Shown here: one piece after another, positions 7,248 to 16,581 of the stretch
Numbering within the stretch: the stretch's first letter is position 1
Layout: each line of letters starts with the position of its first letter
Assembly (NCBI GenBank): GCA_029975055.1
Contig: JARKPU010000008.1
Span: 1-64,000, forward strand
From: Anaerolinea sp.
GTDB lineage: Bacteria; Chloroflexota; Anaerolineae; Anaerolineales; Anaerolineaceae
Length of the DNA: 64,000 bases
Direction of reading: 5' to 3'
The notes under the pieces: generated by a model
Database searches by the model: none
The model's input: the letters and a program-made list of their open reading frames with translations, nothing else
What the model was told of the DNA's origin: nothing
Made by a program: the position numbers and the translations under genes

Positions 7248-10200
7248 TTGCCAAATCGCTCCGCACTTGCACGCATCCTCCTGGCCCTCGCGCTGGCCCT
7301 CCTCGCCTTCGGCAGGACTGCGCCCGGCCCGGTCCGCGCCTCCCTGCCCCCTGAGTTCTACACCGCCCGCCCCGAATACCCCTCCGCCCTGGCCTGGCTG
7401 GCTTCGGCCGGGGCAAGCCTTGTGCAGGATTACGGCGCATTCTCGCTGTGGCGCCTGCCCCAGCCCGGGGCCGCCGCCCGCGCCGAATCACACCCGGCGG
7501 GGCTGCGCCTCACCTCCGGCGCCATCTACCTGCGCGGGTACACCCTCTCCACCGGCTCGCTCCAGCCCGAGCCGACCCTGCCGGATGCCCTGCGCCTGAA
7601 GCCTGCCGCGGGCCCGGGCCTGTGGCTGGTGCAGTTCGCCGGGCCGGTGCTGCCCGCCTGGCTGGACGCACTCGCCGGGGCCGGGCTGGAACCGGTCGCC
7701 TACCTGCCCGAAAACGCCTACCTCGTCTGGGGAGAAGACCCTTCTGGTGCCCTCGCCGCTTCGGCGGAGCTGGCCGGGCTGGTGCGCTGGCAGGGGGCCT
7801 ATCACCCCGCTTACCGCCTGCACCCGGCGCTGCGCGATGCCGCCGCTGCGCCCCAGGGGGGCAGCCTGGCCGTGACCGTCCAGCTCTATGACTCTCCCGC
7901 CCTGCCCGGTTCGCTTGCCCGCCTGGGCGCGCTGGCCGAAGAAACCCTATCGGCCCCCGAAGCCGTGCTGAACCTGACGAATCTGCGCCTGCGCCTGCCC
8001 GCCTCCAGCCTGGCCGAGGTGGCTTCCTGGCCCGACGTGGTCAACATCGAGCCGTATGCCCCGCCGGTGCTGCTGGATGAAATTCAGGGGCAGGTCGTGG
8101 CGGGCAGCATCACCAGCACAGGCGGCAAGACGACCGCCTCCGGCCCCGGCTACCTGGCCTGGCTGGACAGCCTGGGCTTCCCCGCCGACCCGTCGGCCTA
8201 CCCGATCATCGACGTGATCGACGACGGCATCGACATCGGCGACGCCTCGAACGTCTTGCACCCCGATTTTCACGTGCTCGGCTCGCTCTCCAACCCCGAC
8301 CGCGTCGCGTACATCGCCAACTGCTCGAAGGACGCCACCGGCAACGGCGTGGGCGGGCACGGCAACCTCAACGCGGGCATCATCGCCGGTTACAACAACC
8401 TGGCGGGCTTCCCCTACGAGAACGCCGCGGGCTTCCAGTACGGCCTGGGCATCTCACCCTACGGGCAGGTCGCCGGGACGAAGATGTTCCCCAACGACGG
8501 CACGGCGCCCATGCTGGAAAAGTGCTTGGGGAGCGATTCGATCATGATCTACCAGGCCTACGCCCTGGGGGCGCGCATCACCTCCGACAGCTGGGGGGCG
8601 CCCGCCTCGGGAGCCTACGACGCCACCGCGCAGATCTATGACGCGCTCACCCGCGATGCGTTCTCCGATTCGGGGAATCAATCCATGCTGCACGTCTTCG
8701 CCGCCGGGAACAGCGGCTCGGCCGCGCGGACGATCAACACCCCGGGCACCGCCAAGAATGTGCTCACCGTGGGGGCCACCGAAAACCCGCGCGACCCGGG
8801 CGTATCTTGCAACGGCTGGACGGACGCCGACAGCGCCGACGACATGGCCCCCTATTCTTCGCGCGGGCCCACCGCCGACGGGCGCGCCAAACCGGATATC
8901 GTTGCGCCGGGCACGCACGTTTCCGGCCCGGCTTCGATGGACCCGGCTTACACGGGAACGTATGTCTGCCCGCCCAAATATTACCCGCCCGGGCAGACGC
9001 TCTACGCCTGGTCCACCGGCACCAGCCACGCCACCCCGGCGGTGGCCGGCGGCGCGCAGCTGGCCTATGAATACTACCGCCGGGCGATCAACCCCGGCCA
9101 GACCCCTTCACCGGCCATGCTCAAAGCCTTGCTGCTCAATTCGCCGCGCTACCTCACCGGCCTGTCGGCCGGAGATACCCTGCCCTCGCCCTCACAGGGC
9201 TGGGGCATGCTCAATCTGGGCACGCTCTTCGACGGCGCCATCCGCCACGTGGTAGATCAGACCACCATCTTCACCGCCACGGGGCAGGTCTTCACCCTCG
9301 CCGGGCAGGTGATCGACCCCTCCCTGCCGCTGCGCGTCAGCCTGGTCTGGACGGACGCCCCCGGCAGCACCGTTGCCTCCAAAGCCCTCGTCAACGACCT
9401 CGACCTGGAAGTGACCGCCGGCGGCGTCACCTACCGGGGCAACGTCTTTGCGGGGGCGCTTTCGGCCCCCGGCGGCAGCGCCGACGCGCTCAATAACGTG
9501 GAAAACGTCTTCCTCCCGGCCGGGACGACCGGCGAGGTGACCGTGAGGGTCGTTGCTGCCAGCCTGGGCGGCGACGGCGTGCCTGGCGACCCCAACCCGA
9601 CCGACCAGGACTTTGCCCTCGTGCTCTATAACTCCACCGGGGCCGTCGCGCCGAATCTCGCCGTCAGCGGGGTGCGCACGCACGTGGTCGAGGGCAACTT
9701 CAACACGGCGCTCGAACCCGGCGAGACCTTCGACCTGGAAGTGGACCTGGCGAACCTGCCCGGCTCGGGGGCGGCTCAGGGCATCTCGGCGGCGCTGAGT
9801 GTGGCGCAGGGGGCCGCGGCGGTGCTGCAGGGCAGCTCGGGGTACGGCGATATGCTCCCGAACAACGCCGTGCACACCAACCTGGCGCCTTTCCGCGTCC
9901 AGATCGACCCCGCCCAGCCCTGCGGCGGGCGGCTGGCGCTCGTCCTCACCGTCAGCTATGCGGGCGGGCAGGTGAGCCTGCCCCTGCCCGAGTTCACCAC
10001 CGCGCTGCCCGCCCAGGCCGTCGAGTCCTTCGCCTACGGCGGGCCGCCGCTGGCGATTCCCGACCGCGTTGCCGGCCAGGACCCGGTGAGCTTGCGCGTG
10101 CCCGTGACGATCGCCAGCGACCACCTCATGTACGGCCTGACGGCCACCGTGGATATCACTCACCCGTGGGTGGGCGACCTGCAGCTCAGCCTGGAAGCCC

Positions 10201-10502
10201 CCAACGGCGATACGATCACCCTCGCCAACCGGCGCGGCAGTTCGACCGATGACTACACCTTTGTGACCTTCGACGATTCAGCCGCGCAGGCCATTTCCAC
10301 CGCGCAGGGACCGTTCTCGGGCAGCTACCGGCCCGAGCAGCCGCTTTCCACCTTGGGCGGGCGCATGCCGACCGGTACGTGGAACCTGGTGATCACCGAC
10401 AATGCCCCGACCGATGTTGGCACGCTCAACGCCTTCAGCCTGAAGATCAACCGGGCAGTGTGCACCGCCTACACCCGGATTCTCTTGCTGATCTATAAAT
10501 GA
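7248..10502 (+). CDS. Secreted subtilisin-like serine protease with C-terminal P domain
   Basis: Exported peptidase of family S8. The TTG at 7248 is chosen because GGAAAGGGA lies a few bases upstream; another TTG at 7230 is possible. It starts with a signal peptide (ARILLALALALLAFG). The first 310 residues form a long prosegment-like region. The catalytic domain carries Asp325 (IIDVIDDGID), His371 (GGHGNLNAG) and Ser593 (GTSHATPAVAGG), with the oxyanion region HVFAAGNSG. A beta-rich region follows, then a proprotein-convertase P domain (about 930-1075: LTATVDITHPWVGDLQLSL, GTWNLVITDNAPTDVGTL). P domains usually support folding or substrate binding. No sorting signal is seen at the end. Its leader contains the tandem repeat at 7133-7220. 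Confidence 0.9.
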   Translation: MPNRSALARILLALALALLAFGRTAPGPVRASLPPEFYTARPEYPSALAWLASAGASLVQDYGAFSLWRLPQPGAAARAESHPAGLRLTSGAIYLRGYTLSTGSLQPEPTLPDALRLKPAAGPGLWLVQFAGPVLPAWLDALAGAGLEPVAYLPENAYLVWGEDPSGALAASAELAGLVRWQGAYHPAYRLHPALRDAAAAPQGGSLAVTVQLYDSPALPGSLARLGALAEETLSAPEAVLNLTNLRLRLPASSLAEVASWPDVVNIEPYAPPVLLDEIQGQVVAGSITSTGGKTTASGPGYLAWLDSLGFPADPSAYPIIDVIDDGIDIGDASNVLHPDFHVLGSLSNPDRVAYIANCSKDATGNGVGGHGNLNAGIIAGYNNLAGFPYENAAGFQYGLGISPYGQVAGTKMFPNDGTAPMLEKCLGSDSIMIYQAYALGARITSDSWGAPASGAYDATAQIYDALTRDAFSDSGNQSMLHVFAAGNSGSAARTINTPGTAKNVLTVGATENPRDPGVSCNGWTDADSADDMAPYSSRGPTADGRAKPDIVAPGTHVSGPASMDPAYTGTYVCPPKYYPPGQTLYAWSTGTSHATPAVAGGAQLAYEYYRRAINPGQTPSPAMLKALLLNSPRYLTGLSAGDTLPSPSQGWGMLNLGTLFDGAIRHVVDQTTIFTATGQVFTLAGQVIDPSLPLRVSLVWTDAPGSTVASKALVNDLDLEVTAGGVTYRGNVFAGALSAPGGSADALNNVENVFLPAGTTGEVTVRVVAASLGGDGVPGDPNPTDQDFALVLYNSTGAVAPNLAVSGVRTHVVEGNFNTALEPGETFDLEVDLANLPGSGAAQGISAALSVAQGAAAVLQGSSGYGDMLPNNAVHTNLAPFRVQIDPAQPCGGRLALVLTVSYAGGQVSLPLPEFTTALPAQAVESFAYGGPPLAIPDRVAGQDPVSLRVPVTIASDHLMYGLTATVDITHPWVGDLQLSLEAPNGDTITLANRRGSSTDDYTFVTFDDSAAQAISTAQGPFSGSYRPEQPLSTLGGRMPTGTWNLVITDNAPTDVGTLNAFSLKINRAVCTAYTRILLLIYK

Positions 10503-10509
10503 CCCCCGC

Positions 10510-10959
10510 TCACCGGAAGATTGCGTAGCTGGCCAGCGCAATGACCGCCCCCAGCAGCACCCCCGAGAGCACCTCCAGGGGGGTGTGGCCGATCACCTCT
10601 TTCAACTGCTTTTCGCTGATGGGCTGGCCGCTGAACAGCTCTTCGATCAGGATATTGATCCGCTCGGCATGGCGGCCCGCCTCGCGGCGCACCCCGGCCG
10701 CATCATAGACGACGATCATCGCCACGGCAAAGGCCAGCGCGAAGAGCGGCGTGCCGAAGCCCACGAAGAGCCCGATGGCCAGCATGGCGCTGACCACCAG
10801 CGCCGAGTGCGAGCTTGGGTTGCCCCCGCTGCTGAACCACAGTCCCCACACCCAGCGGCGCGTTTCCAGGTATTCCAGGAAGGGCTTGGCGAACTGCGCC
10901 AGGGCCCAGGCGGCGAGGGCCGTCCAGAACACCTCGTTGCGCAGCAAGTCTTCCAACAT
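10510..10959 (-). CDS. Divergent PAP2 family membrane protein (YuiD/DUF212)
   Basis: A 149-residue membrane protein of the acid phosphatase/vanadium haloperoxidase-related family. The motifs SSGGNPSSHSALVVSA (about 43-58), YDAAGVRREAGRHAERIN and GHTPLEVLSGVLLG are diagnostic; the Ser-His and Arg-His pairs correspond to phosphatase motifs of PAP2. Physiological substrate is not known. About four membrane segments are visible. The start at 10959 follows GAGGAGG, which overlaps the end of xseB; only 2 bp separate the genes, so they form one operon with xseA-xseB. The stop lies just 7 bp from the end of the subtilisin gene on the other strand. Confidence 0.88.
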   Translation of the reverse strand: MLEDLLRNEVFWTALAAWALAQFAKPFLEYLETRRWVWGLWFSSGGNPSSHSALVVSAMLAIGLFVGFGTPLFALAFAVAMIVVYDAAGVRREAGRHAERINILIEELFSGQPISEKQLKEVIGHTPLEVLSGVLLGAVIALASYAIFR

Positions 10960-10961
10960 GC

Positions 10962-11186
10962 TCAGGCCTCCTCTTCTTCGCCCCCGCTCACCTGGCGGAT
11001 GCGCAGCTCGGCCTGGTCGAGCAGCGCCGCGCAGCGCTGCGCCAGGGCCTGCCCGCGCTCGAACAGCGCCAGCGATTCTTCCAGCGTGGATTGGGCCGCC
11101 TCGAGCCGCGCGATGATCTCTTCCAGCTCGGCCGAAGCCTCCTCGTAACTCAGCTTTTCGATCTCTGTCATTGGAGCGGGCATCAT
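10962..11186 (-). CDS. xseB: Exodeoxyribonuclease VII small subunit
   Basis: Small subunit of exonuclease VII, which degrades single-stranded DNA together with XseA in the cytosol. It has 74 residues, the usual size, with the coiled-coil signature YEEASAELEEIIARLEAAQ followed by LEESLALFERGQALAQRC. The ATG at 11186 overlaps the xseA stop as ATGA and follows GGTGGAGA, so translation is probably coupled; a later ATG at 11171 would also fit the family but lacks a ribosome-binding site. The C-terminus is acidic (GGEEEEA). Confidence 0.95.
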   Translation of the reverse strand: MMPAPMTEIEKLSYEEASAELEEIIARLEAAQSTLEESLALFERGQALAQRCAALLDQAELRIRQVSGGEEEEA

Positions 11187-12406
11187 GGTTTCTCCACCGA
11201 TTGAATTTCAACTCCCAGCGTGCCGTCGGCCAGGCGCACGCGGGCCTTTTCCCCCGCCTGCGCCTGCGCGGCGCGCGTGAGCAGGCTGCCATCGGGCCGG
11301 GTGACCAAGGCGTAGCCGCGCTCGAGCACCGCCAGCGGGTTGAGGGCCTGCAAACGGGCCGCCGACCCGCGCAGCCCGGCGCGCTGCAGGTTCAAGGCGT
11401 GCAGCGCGGCCCGCCCGGCGCGCGCCCAAAGCTCATCCAGGCGCTGGCGCTCGTCTTGCAGGCGGCGCAGCGGGTTCTGGCGCTCCAGGGCGGCCTGCAG
11501 CAGGGCAAACCCCGAGCGCAGCCCGCCCACCTGCTCCAGCGCCGCGCCCTGCAGGCGGCGTTCCAGGCGCTCCAGCCCCACCCGCAGGTCGGCCCGGTCG
11601 GGCGTGGCGAGGGCCGCGGCCCCGGTTGGGGTGGGCGCGCGCACGTCGGCGGCGAAGTCGGCCAGGGTGAAGTCCGTCTCGTGGCCGATGCCGGTGATGA
11701 CCGGCACCTCCGAGGCAGCGATGGCGCGCACCACGCCCTCGTCATTGAAGGCCCACAGGTCTTCCAGCGAGCCGCCGCCGCGCGCCACGATGATCACATC
11801 CGGCCGGGGGCCGCCGTTCAACCGGGCCAGGGCGCGGATGATCTCGGCGGGGGCTTCTTCTCCCTGCACCGCGCTGGGGGCCAGCAGCACCTCGGCCAGC
11901 GGGTAGCGCCGCTGGAGCGTGTTGAGCATATCCTGCAGCGCCGCGCCGGTGGGCGAGGTGACCAGGCCGATCCGGCGCGGGAAGGCCGGCAGCGGGCGCT
12001 TGCGCTCTTCATCGAACAGCCCCTCGGCTTCCAGCCGCGCTTTGAGGCGCATAAATTCCTGGTAGAGCAGGCCCTCGCCGGCCGGGCGCACCGCATCGAT
12101 ATACAACTGGTAGGCCCCGTCGCGCTCGTAAATGCCGATCTTCCCGTGCGCCTCCACCGCCAGGCCGTTCTGCAGCGGCGTGCGGATGCGCTGGGCGCTG
12201 GTGCGCCAGATCACGCAGCGCAGCGCGGCCCCGGCGTCTTTGAGCGTGAGATAAACGTGCCCCGAACTGGCCCGCGTGAAGTTGGAGATTTCACCCTGCA
12301 CCCACACATCCTGCAGGGCGTCATCACTTTCGATCAATTCGCGCAGGCGGCGCGTGAGGGCCGAAACGCTCAGCGACTGCGCGGGGAACAGCGGCAGCAT
12401 CTCCAT
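11183..12406 (-). CDS. xseA: Exodeoxyribonuclease VII large subunit
   Basis: Catalytic subunit of exonuclease VII. It has 407 residues. The N-terminal OB fold (about 10-105) has VWVQGEISNFTRASSGHVYLTLKD; the catalytic region has IGLVTSPTGAALQDML, DVIIVARGGGSLEDLWAFND and ITGIGHETDFTLADFAADVRAPTPTGAA, all hallmark motifs. A long helical region follows and the end ERGYALV...RLADG is typical. It is first in a three-gene operon with xseB and the YuiD-like gene. The 200 bp upstream, shared with the divergent HIT gene, hold the two promoters. Confidence 0.96.
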   Translation of the reverse strand: MEMLPLFPAQSLSVSALTRRLRELIESDDALQDVWVQGEISNFTRASSGHVYLTLKDAGAALRCVIWRTSAQRIRTPLQNGLAVEAHGKIGIYERDGAYQLYIDAVRPAGEGLLYQEFMRLKARLEAEGLFDEERKRPLPAFPRRIGLVTSPTGAALQDMLNTLQRRYPLAEVLLAPSAVQGEEAPAEIIRALARLNGGPRPDVIIVARGGGSLEDLWAFNDEGVVRAIAASEVPVITGIGHETDFTLADFAADVRAPTPTGAAALATPDRADLRVGLERLERRLQGAALEQVGGLRSGFALLQAALERQNPLRRLQDERQRLDELWARAGRAALHALNLQRAGLRGSAARLQALNPLAVLERGYALVTRPDGSLLTRAAQAQAGEKARVRLADGTLGVEIQSVEKP

Positions 12407-12605
12407 ACGGCCTAAAGATACCAGTCATGCCACGGGCTGTCAATTCAGTTTTGTGCTAAAATTACCCGCAGGGGAGTTCAGGCCAGACCGGCCAACCGGT
12501 ACGATCACACACGTTACAACGCGGTTTAAATGTCCTGTTCGCAGAGGGTATTGGGCCGCCAGGATTCGGCTTGTGATCACTTAACACAAGAGAGGATTTC
12601 GCCAT

Positions 12606-13097
12606 ATGGACACACTCTGGTCGCCATGGCGGATGAAATACATGATGAACCAGGACCGACCTCACGAATGTATCTTTTGCAAGGCTGCCGCCGAGGAAGA
12701 CAGCGTGGAAAACCTGGTGGTTCTGCGCCGCGAAACCGCTTTTGTCATCCTCAACCGCTACCCCTACACCACCGGCCATATTATGATCGTCCCCTTCCGC
12801 CATGTGGACACGATCGAAGAGCTCGATTCGCGCTCGCGCGCCGAGTTGATGGACCTGATGGCCGAGATGATGATCCTCCTGCGCGAGCTGTATCACCCGC
12901 AGGCGTTCAACATCGGCGCGAACATCGGCGCGGCGGCGGGCGCGGGCATCGCCCAGCACGTTCACCTGCACGTCGTCCCGCGCTGGTCGGGAGATACGAA
13001 CTTCATGTCCACCATCGGCGAGACGCGCGTGCTCCCCGAGGAACTGCCCGATACCTTCCGGCGCATCCGCGAGCGGCTGGGCAGCCAGGCCAAATAA
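12606..13097 (+). CDS. HIT family nucleotide hydrolase/transferase
   Basis: Histidine-triad protein of 163 residues, of the branch close to diadenosine tetraphosphate phosphorylase/hydrolases. The catalytic triad motif QHVHLHVVPRW is at about 118-128. The N-terminal MDTLWSPWRMKYM and the zinc-like CIFCKAAAEED are typical of this group, as is NRYPYTTGHIMIVPFRHVD. It probably cleaves dinucleoside polyphosphates or nucleoside phosphoramidates in the cytosol. GAGAGGA upstream supports ATG 12606. The upstream 200 bp contain the distant inverted pair GATCACA (12503-12509) and TGTGATC (12572-12578), which may be regulatory. Confidence 0.9.
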   Translation: MDTLWSPWRMKYMMNQDRPHECIFCKAAAEEDSVENLVVLRRETAFVILNRYPYTTGHIMIVPFRHVDTIEELDSRSRAELMDLMAEMMILLRELYHPQAFNIGANIGAAAGAGIAQHVHLHVVPRWSGDTNFMSTIGETRVLPEELPDTFRRIRERLGSQAK

Positions 13098-13235
13098 GCC
13101 CCTTTGGGGAGGGCTTCCTTCTCAACGGGCTGATCTTCCGGCGGGGTGACTCCGCCGGAATTCCTTTACGGTGCTTTTATCGTCAGACTTAAGAAAAGAT
13201 ACCCCCATTCCACACCCTTTCGGAGATTTTCCCCC

Positions 13236-15791
13236 ATGCCCACCCCACCCTGGCCGATCCTCAAACACTACGATCAACAACACCTGCGCCGCATCGCCAT
13301 GCCCGTCGGCGGCATCGGCACGGGCACCCTCTCGCTCGGCGGGCGCGGCGACCTGCGCGACTGGGAGCTGATGAACCGCCCCGCCAAGGGGTTCATCCCC
13401 AACGGGGGCGGGCGCGGCTCGGCGCCGTTCTTCGCCCTCTTTGTGGAAGGCCCCGCCGGCAAGCTGGCGCGCGCGCTCGAAGGCCCGCTCGAGCTGGATG
13501 AATACGAGGGCGGCGGGGGGAGCATGGCCCCCAACCACGGCCTGCCGCGCTTCCGCCAGGCCTCCTTCGCCGCGGCGTACCCCTTTGGGCAGGTCTTCCT
13601 CGCCGACCCCGACGTGCCCGTTTCGGCGGTGGTGCAGGCCTTCAACCCGCTCGTCCCGTGCGACGTGGAAGCCAGCAGCCTGCCTGTGGCGGTGCTGCGC
13701 TACCGGCTCAGCAACCGCTCGCAGGCCGCACTCAACGTGGCGGTGTGCGGCTCGCTGCCCAACTACATCGGCGTGGATGGCTCGAACCTCAGGCGCGGTT
13801 TTGCCGGGGCGCTTTCCACCGTGGGGGCCAAAGCCAACCGCAACCAGTTCCACCAGGGCGGCGGGCTGCAGGGCATCTATATGCGCAGCGACGGCGTGGA
13901 CCCGGCCTCGGAGGCCTGGGGCACGCTGGCGCTTTCCACCACGGCAGGCGAGGGCGTCAGCTACCGCACCAGCTGGGCGCGGGGCACCGGCTCCTGGGGC
14001 GGCGACCTGCTCGGCTTCTGGGATGACTTCGCCTCCGACGGCGTTTTGGAAGACTGCCCCTCCGCCGGCGAGGATGCGCCGATGGCCTCGCTGGCCGTCA
14101 GGCTCAACCTGCCCGCCGGTGAAACGCGCGATGTCACCTTCTTGCTCACCTGGCATTTCCCCAACCGCTGCTCGTGGACCCCGCGCGAGGAATGCAAAGA
14201 CGGCTGCTGCGCGCCCGGCGACCGCCTGCAAAACCACTACACCACCCTCTACCTCGATGCCTGGGATGCGGCGGAGAGAATTGCCCCGCGCCTGCCCGAG
14301 CTGGAAGAGCGCACGGCGGCCTTCGTGGGGGCGTTCTGCACCTCCAGCCTGCCCGCCGAGGTCAAGGAAGCCGCGCTCTTCAACCTTTCCACGCTGCGCA
14401 CCCAAACCTGCTTCCGCACCGCCGACGGGCGCTTCTATGCCTGGGAGGGCTGCGGCGACAGCGCCGGCTGCTGCCACGGCTCGTGCACGCACGTCTGGAA
14501 TTACGAGCAGGCCACGGCCTTCCTGTTTGGCGACCTTTCGCTTGCCCTGCGCGAGGTGGAGTTTGGCCATTCCACGCGCGAAGACGGCCTGATGAGCTTC
14601 CGCACCCATTTGCCGATCGAGCGCGCCGCCGAGTGGGGCACTGCCGCCGCCGACGGCCAGATGGGCTGCATCATGAAGATGTACCGCGACTGGCAGCTTT
14701 CGGGCGATGACGCCCTGCTGCGCCGCCTGTGGCCCAACGTCAAGAAGGCCCTGGCCTTTGCCTGGATGCCCGGCGGCTGGGACGCCGACCGCGACGGGGT
14801 GATGGAAGGCTGCCAGCACAACACCTCCGACGTGGAGTACTTTGGCCCCAACCCGCAGATGGAATCCTGGTACCTGGGGGCGCTGCGCGCCGCCGAAGAG
14901 ATGGCCGCGCACCTGGGCGAGGCCGATTTTGCCGCCGAGTGCCGCCGCCTCTTCGAGCTCGGCCGCGCCTGGACCGACGCCAACCTCTTCAACGGCGAAT
15001 ATTACGAGCACCAGATCCGCCCGGTGAAGGACGCCTCTGAAATTCACCCCGGCCTGACGGCCGGCATGGGCGCGCGCGACCTGGCTCACCCCGAGTATCA
15101 GCTCGGTTCCGGCTGCCTGCTCGACCAGCTCGTCGGGCAATACATGGCGCACATCTGCGGCCTGGGTTACCTGCTCGACCCGGCCCACGTGCAAACCACC
15201 TACCGCAGCCTGCGGCGCTACAACCGCAAGAGCGGCTTTTATGATCACTTCAACCCCATGCGCTCATACGCTCTGGGCGACGAAACGGCTTTGATGGTCG
15301 CCAGCTACCCGAAAGGCCGCCTGGAAGTGCCCTTCCCCTACTACAGCGAGGCCTGGACGGGGCTGGAATACACCGCCGCCGCGGGAATGATTTACGAAGG
15401 GCAGGTGGAAGAAGGGCTGGAAGCCGTGCGCGACGTGCGCGCGCGGCATGATGGGCGTAAGCGCAACCCGTTCAACGAGCCAGAGTGCGGGCACCATTAT
15501 GCGCGCGCCATGGCCGCCTGGGCCGCGGTCGTGGCCCTCACCGGCTTCCAGTATTCGGCCCCGCAGGGGCGGCTGGCGCTGGCAGCCCGGCCGGGGAGCC
15601 ACTTCTGGTCCACGGGGCGTGCCTGGGGTGTGTGCGAGGTCGGCCGCCAGGGCGAGGGCTGGCGCGCCGTGCTGCGCGTGCTGGGCGGGGCGCTCAGCGT
15701 GGGCTGCTTTGCCCTGCAAGGAGCGGGCGAGGTGAAGCTGGAACCCCGCCGCGCCCTGGAGGCCGGCAGCGTTTTAGAGTTGGCTCTGTAA
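13236..15791 (+). CDS. GH116 family beta-glucosidase/glucosylceramidase-like enzyme
   Basis: Large cytoplasmic glycoside hydrolase of the family that includes human GBA2 and bacterial beta-glucosidases. With the ATG at 13236 it has 851 residues; a 30-residue upstream extension is possible but starts without a ribosome site. The N-terminal beta domain begins at IAMPVGGIGTGTLSLGGRGD, a GH116 signature, and the (alpha/alpha)6 catalytic domain starts around 370. HVWNYEQATAFLFGD and HNTSDVEYFGPNPQMESWYL match the regions holding the glutamate nucleophile and the aspartate acid/base in this family; the exact residues are inferred. There is no signal peptide. A perfect hairpin follows its stop. Confidence 0.88.
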   Translation: MPTPPWPILKHYDQQHLRRIAMPVGGIGTGTLSLGGRGDLRDWELMNRPAKGFIPNGGGRGSAPFFALFVEGPAGKLARALEGPLELDEYEGGGGSMAPNHGLPRFRQASFAAAYPFGQVFLADPDVPVSAVVQAFNPLVPCDVEASSLPVAVLRYRLSNRSQAALNVAVCGSLPNYIGVDGSNLRRGFAGALSTVGAKANRNQFHQGGGLQGIYMRSDGVDPASEAWGTLALSTTAGEGVSYRTSWARGTGSWGGDLLGFWDDFASDGVLEDCPSAGEDAPMASLAVRLNLPAGETRDVTFLLTWHFPNRCSWTPREECKDGCCAPGDRLQNHYTTLYLDAWDAAERIAPRLPELEERTAAFVGAFCTSSLPAEVKEAALFNLSTLRTQTCFRTADGRFYAWEGCGDSAGCCHGSCTHVWNYEQATAFLFGDLSLALREVEFGHSTREDGLMSFRTHLPIERAAEWGTAAADGQMGCIMKMYRDWQLSGDDALLRRLWPNVKKALAFAWMPGGWDADRDGVMEGCQHNTSDVEYFGPNPQMESWYLGALRAAEEMAAHLGEADFAAECRRLFELGRAWTDANLFNGEYYEHQIRPVKDASEIHPGLTAGMGARDLAHPEYQLGSGCLLDQLVGQYMAHICGLGYLLDPAHVQTTYRSLRRYNRKSGFYDHFNPMRSYALGDETALMVASYPKGRLEVPFPYYSEAWTGLEYTAAAGMIYEGQVEEGLEAVRDVRARHDGRKRNPFNEPECGHHYARAMAAWAAVVALTGFQYSAPQGRLALAARPGSHFWSTGRAWGVCEVGRQGEGWRAVLRVLGGALSVGCFALQGAGEVKLEPRRALEAGSVLELAL

Positions 15792-15801
15792 AGGGGTGTT
15801 T

Positions 15802-15858
15802 ACCGCGAAATAGATGATTGTGTGGTACTTCGTGCCGCACAATCATCTATTTCGCGGT
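15802..15858. terminator. Perfect long hairpin after the GH116 gene
   Basis: Arms of 21 bp (15802-15822 and 15838-15858) are exact complements, beginning ACCGCGAAATAGATGATTGTG, with a 15-nt loop that can itself pair (GGTAC/GTGCC). It separates convergent genes and ends 10 bp from the acyltransferase stop. No T-run follows, so it may be a barrier or RNA-stabilising structure. Confidence 0.65.
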
Positions 15859-15867
15859 TCTTTCCGG

Positions 15868-16548
15868 CTACGCCGGCTGCGTTTGTGCTTCTTCTGCCAG
15901 CAGTTCTTGCAGGCGAGGGTGGCCCCGGTAGAAGCCATGGTACTTCTCCGGCAGCAGCGCGGCGATGCGGCACATGATCTCATCGGTATATTCTTGCATC
16001 TGCTCGCTGCGCCGATCGCGCGAGAGCGGTTCCAGCCGGAACGGCTTGCCAAAGCGGATCGTCACCTTGGGGAAGCGCAGCGTGAAGATCTTGCGGAAGA
16101 TATCCTCCGAGCCGGCGATCCCCACCGGCACGATCGGCACGTTTGCCCGCAGCGCCACCAGCGCCGTGCCGGGCTTGCCCTCCAGCAGCTCGGCGGTGGT
16201 GCTGCGCGTGCCCTCGGGGGCAATGCCCAGCGCAAGACCCTTGTTGAGCGCGTCCACCGCAGCGCGGATGGCCCCAAAATCGGCGCTCTCGCGGTCCAGC
16301 CAGATAATCCCGCCGGTGTTCAAGATCCACGCGAAGAGCGGGTATTTTTGATATTTATCGGCCACCAGCGCGGTCACATCGGTGCGCGTGGAATTGATGA
16401 ACAGCAGCAGGGTATCCATGCGGCTCATGTGATTGGTCGCTAAAATCACCCCGCCCTCGGGGGGGATGTTCTCCAGGCCGATGTACGTCGGGCGGCAAAA
16501 AGTGTAAATCAGGCCGCGCATAATGCGGCGAAGCGTCTCGCGTTGCAT
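15868..16548 (-). CDS. 1-acyl-sn-glycerol-3-phosphate acyltransferase family (PlsC-like)
   Basis: Membrane-associated acyltransferase for phospholipid synthesis, adding the second acyl chain to lysophosphatidic acid or a related acceptor. The catalytic motif NHMSRMD (NHx4D) is near residue 39, and APEGTRS is the acceptor-phosphate motif. Family motif IVPVGIAGSED follows. ATG 16548 is preferred because GAGAG lies about 9 bp upstream; a GTG at 16557 is the alternative. It has about 226 residues. It lies 33 bp downstream of the DedA gene on the same strand, so the two are probably co-transcribed. Confidence 0.9.
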   Translation of the reverse strand: MQRETLRRIMRGLIYTFCRPTYIGLENIPPEGGVILATNHMSRMDTLLLFINSTRTDVTALVADKYQKYPLFAWILNTGGIIWLDRESADFGAIRAAVDALNKGLALGIAPEGTRSTTAELLEGKPGTALVALRANVPIVPVGIAGSEDIFRKIFTLRFPKVTIRFGKPFRLEPLSRDRRSEQMQEYTDEIMCRIAALLPEKYHGFYRGHPRLQELLAEEAQTQPA

Positions 16549-16581
16549 AAGCGTCACTCTCTCGGCGGCAGGCCCTGCGGC

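Noticed and set aside
12503..12578. Widely spaced inverted pair GATCACA/TGTGATC upstream of the HIT gene as an operator
   Set aside because: The 62-bp separation and short arms could easily be chance; no promoter geometry supports it.
13122..15248. 708-codon minus-strand frame opposite the GH116 gene
   Set aside because: Antisense shadow; composition is typical of reverse-frame translation and the plus strand carries clear GH116 motifs.
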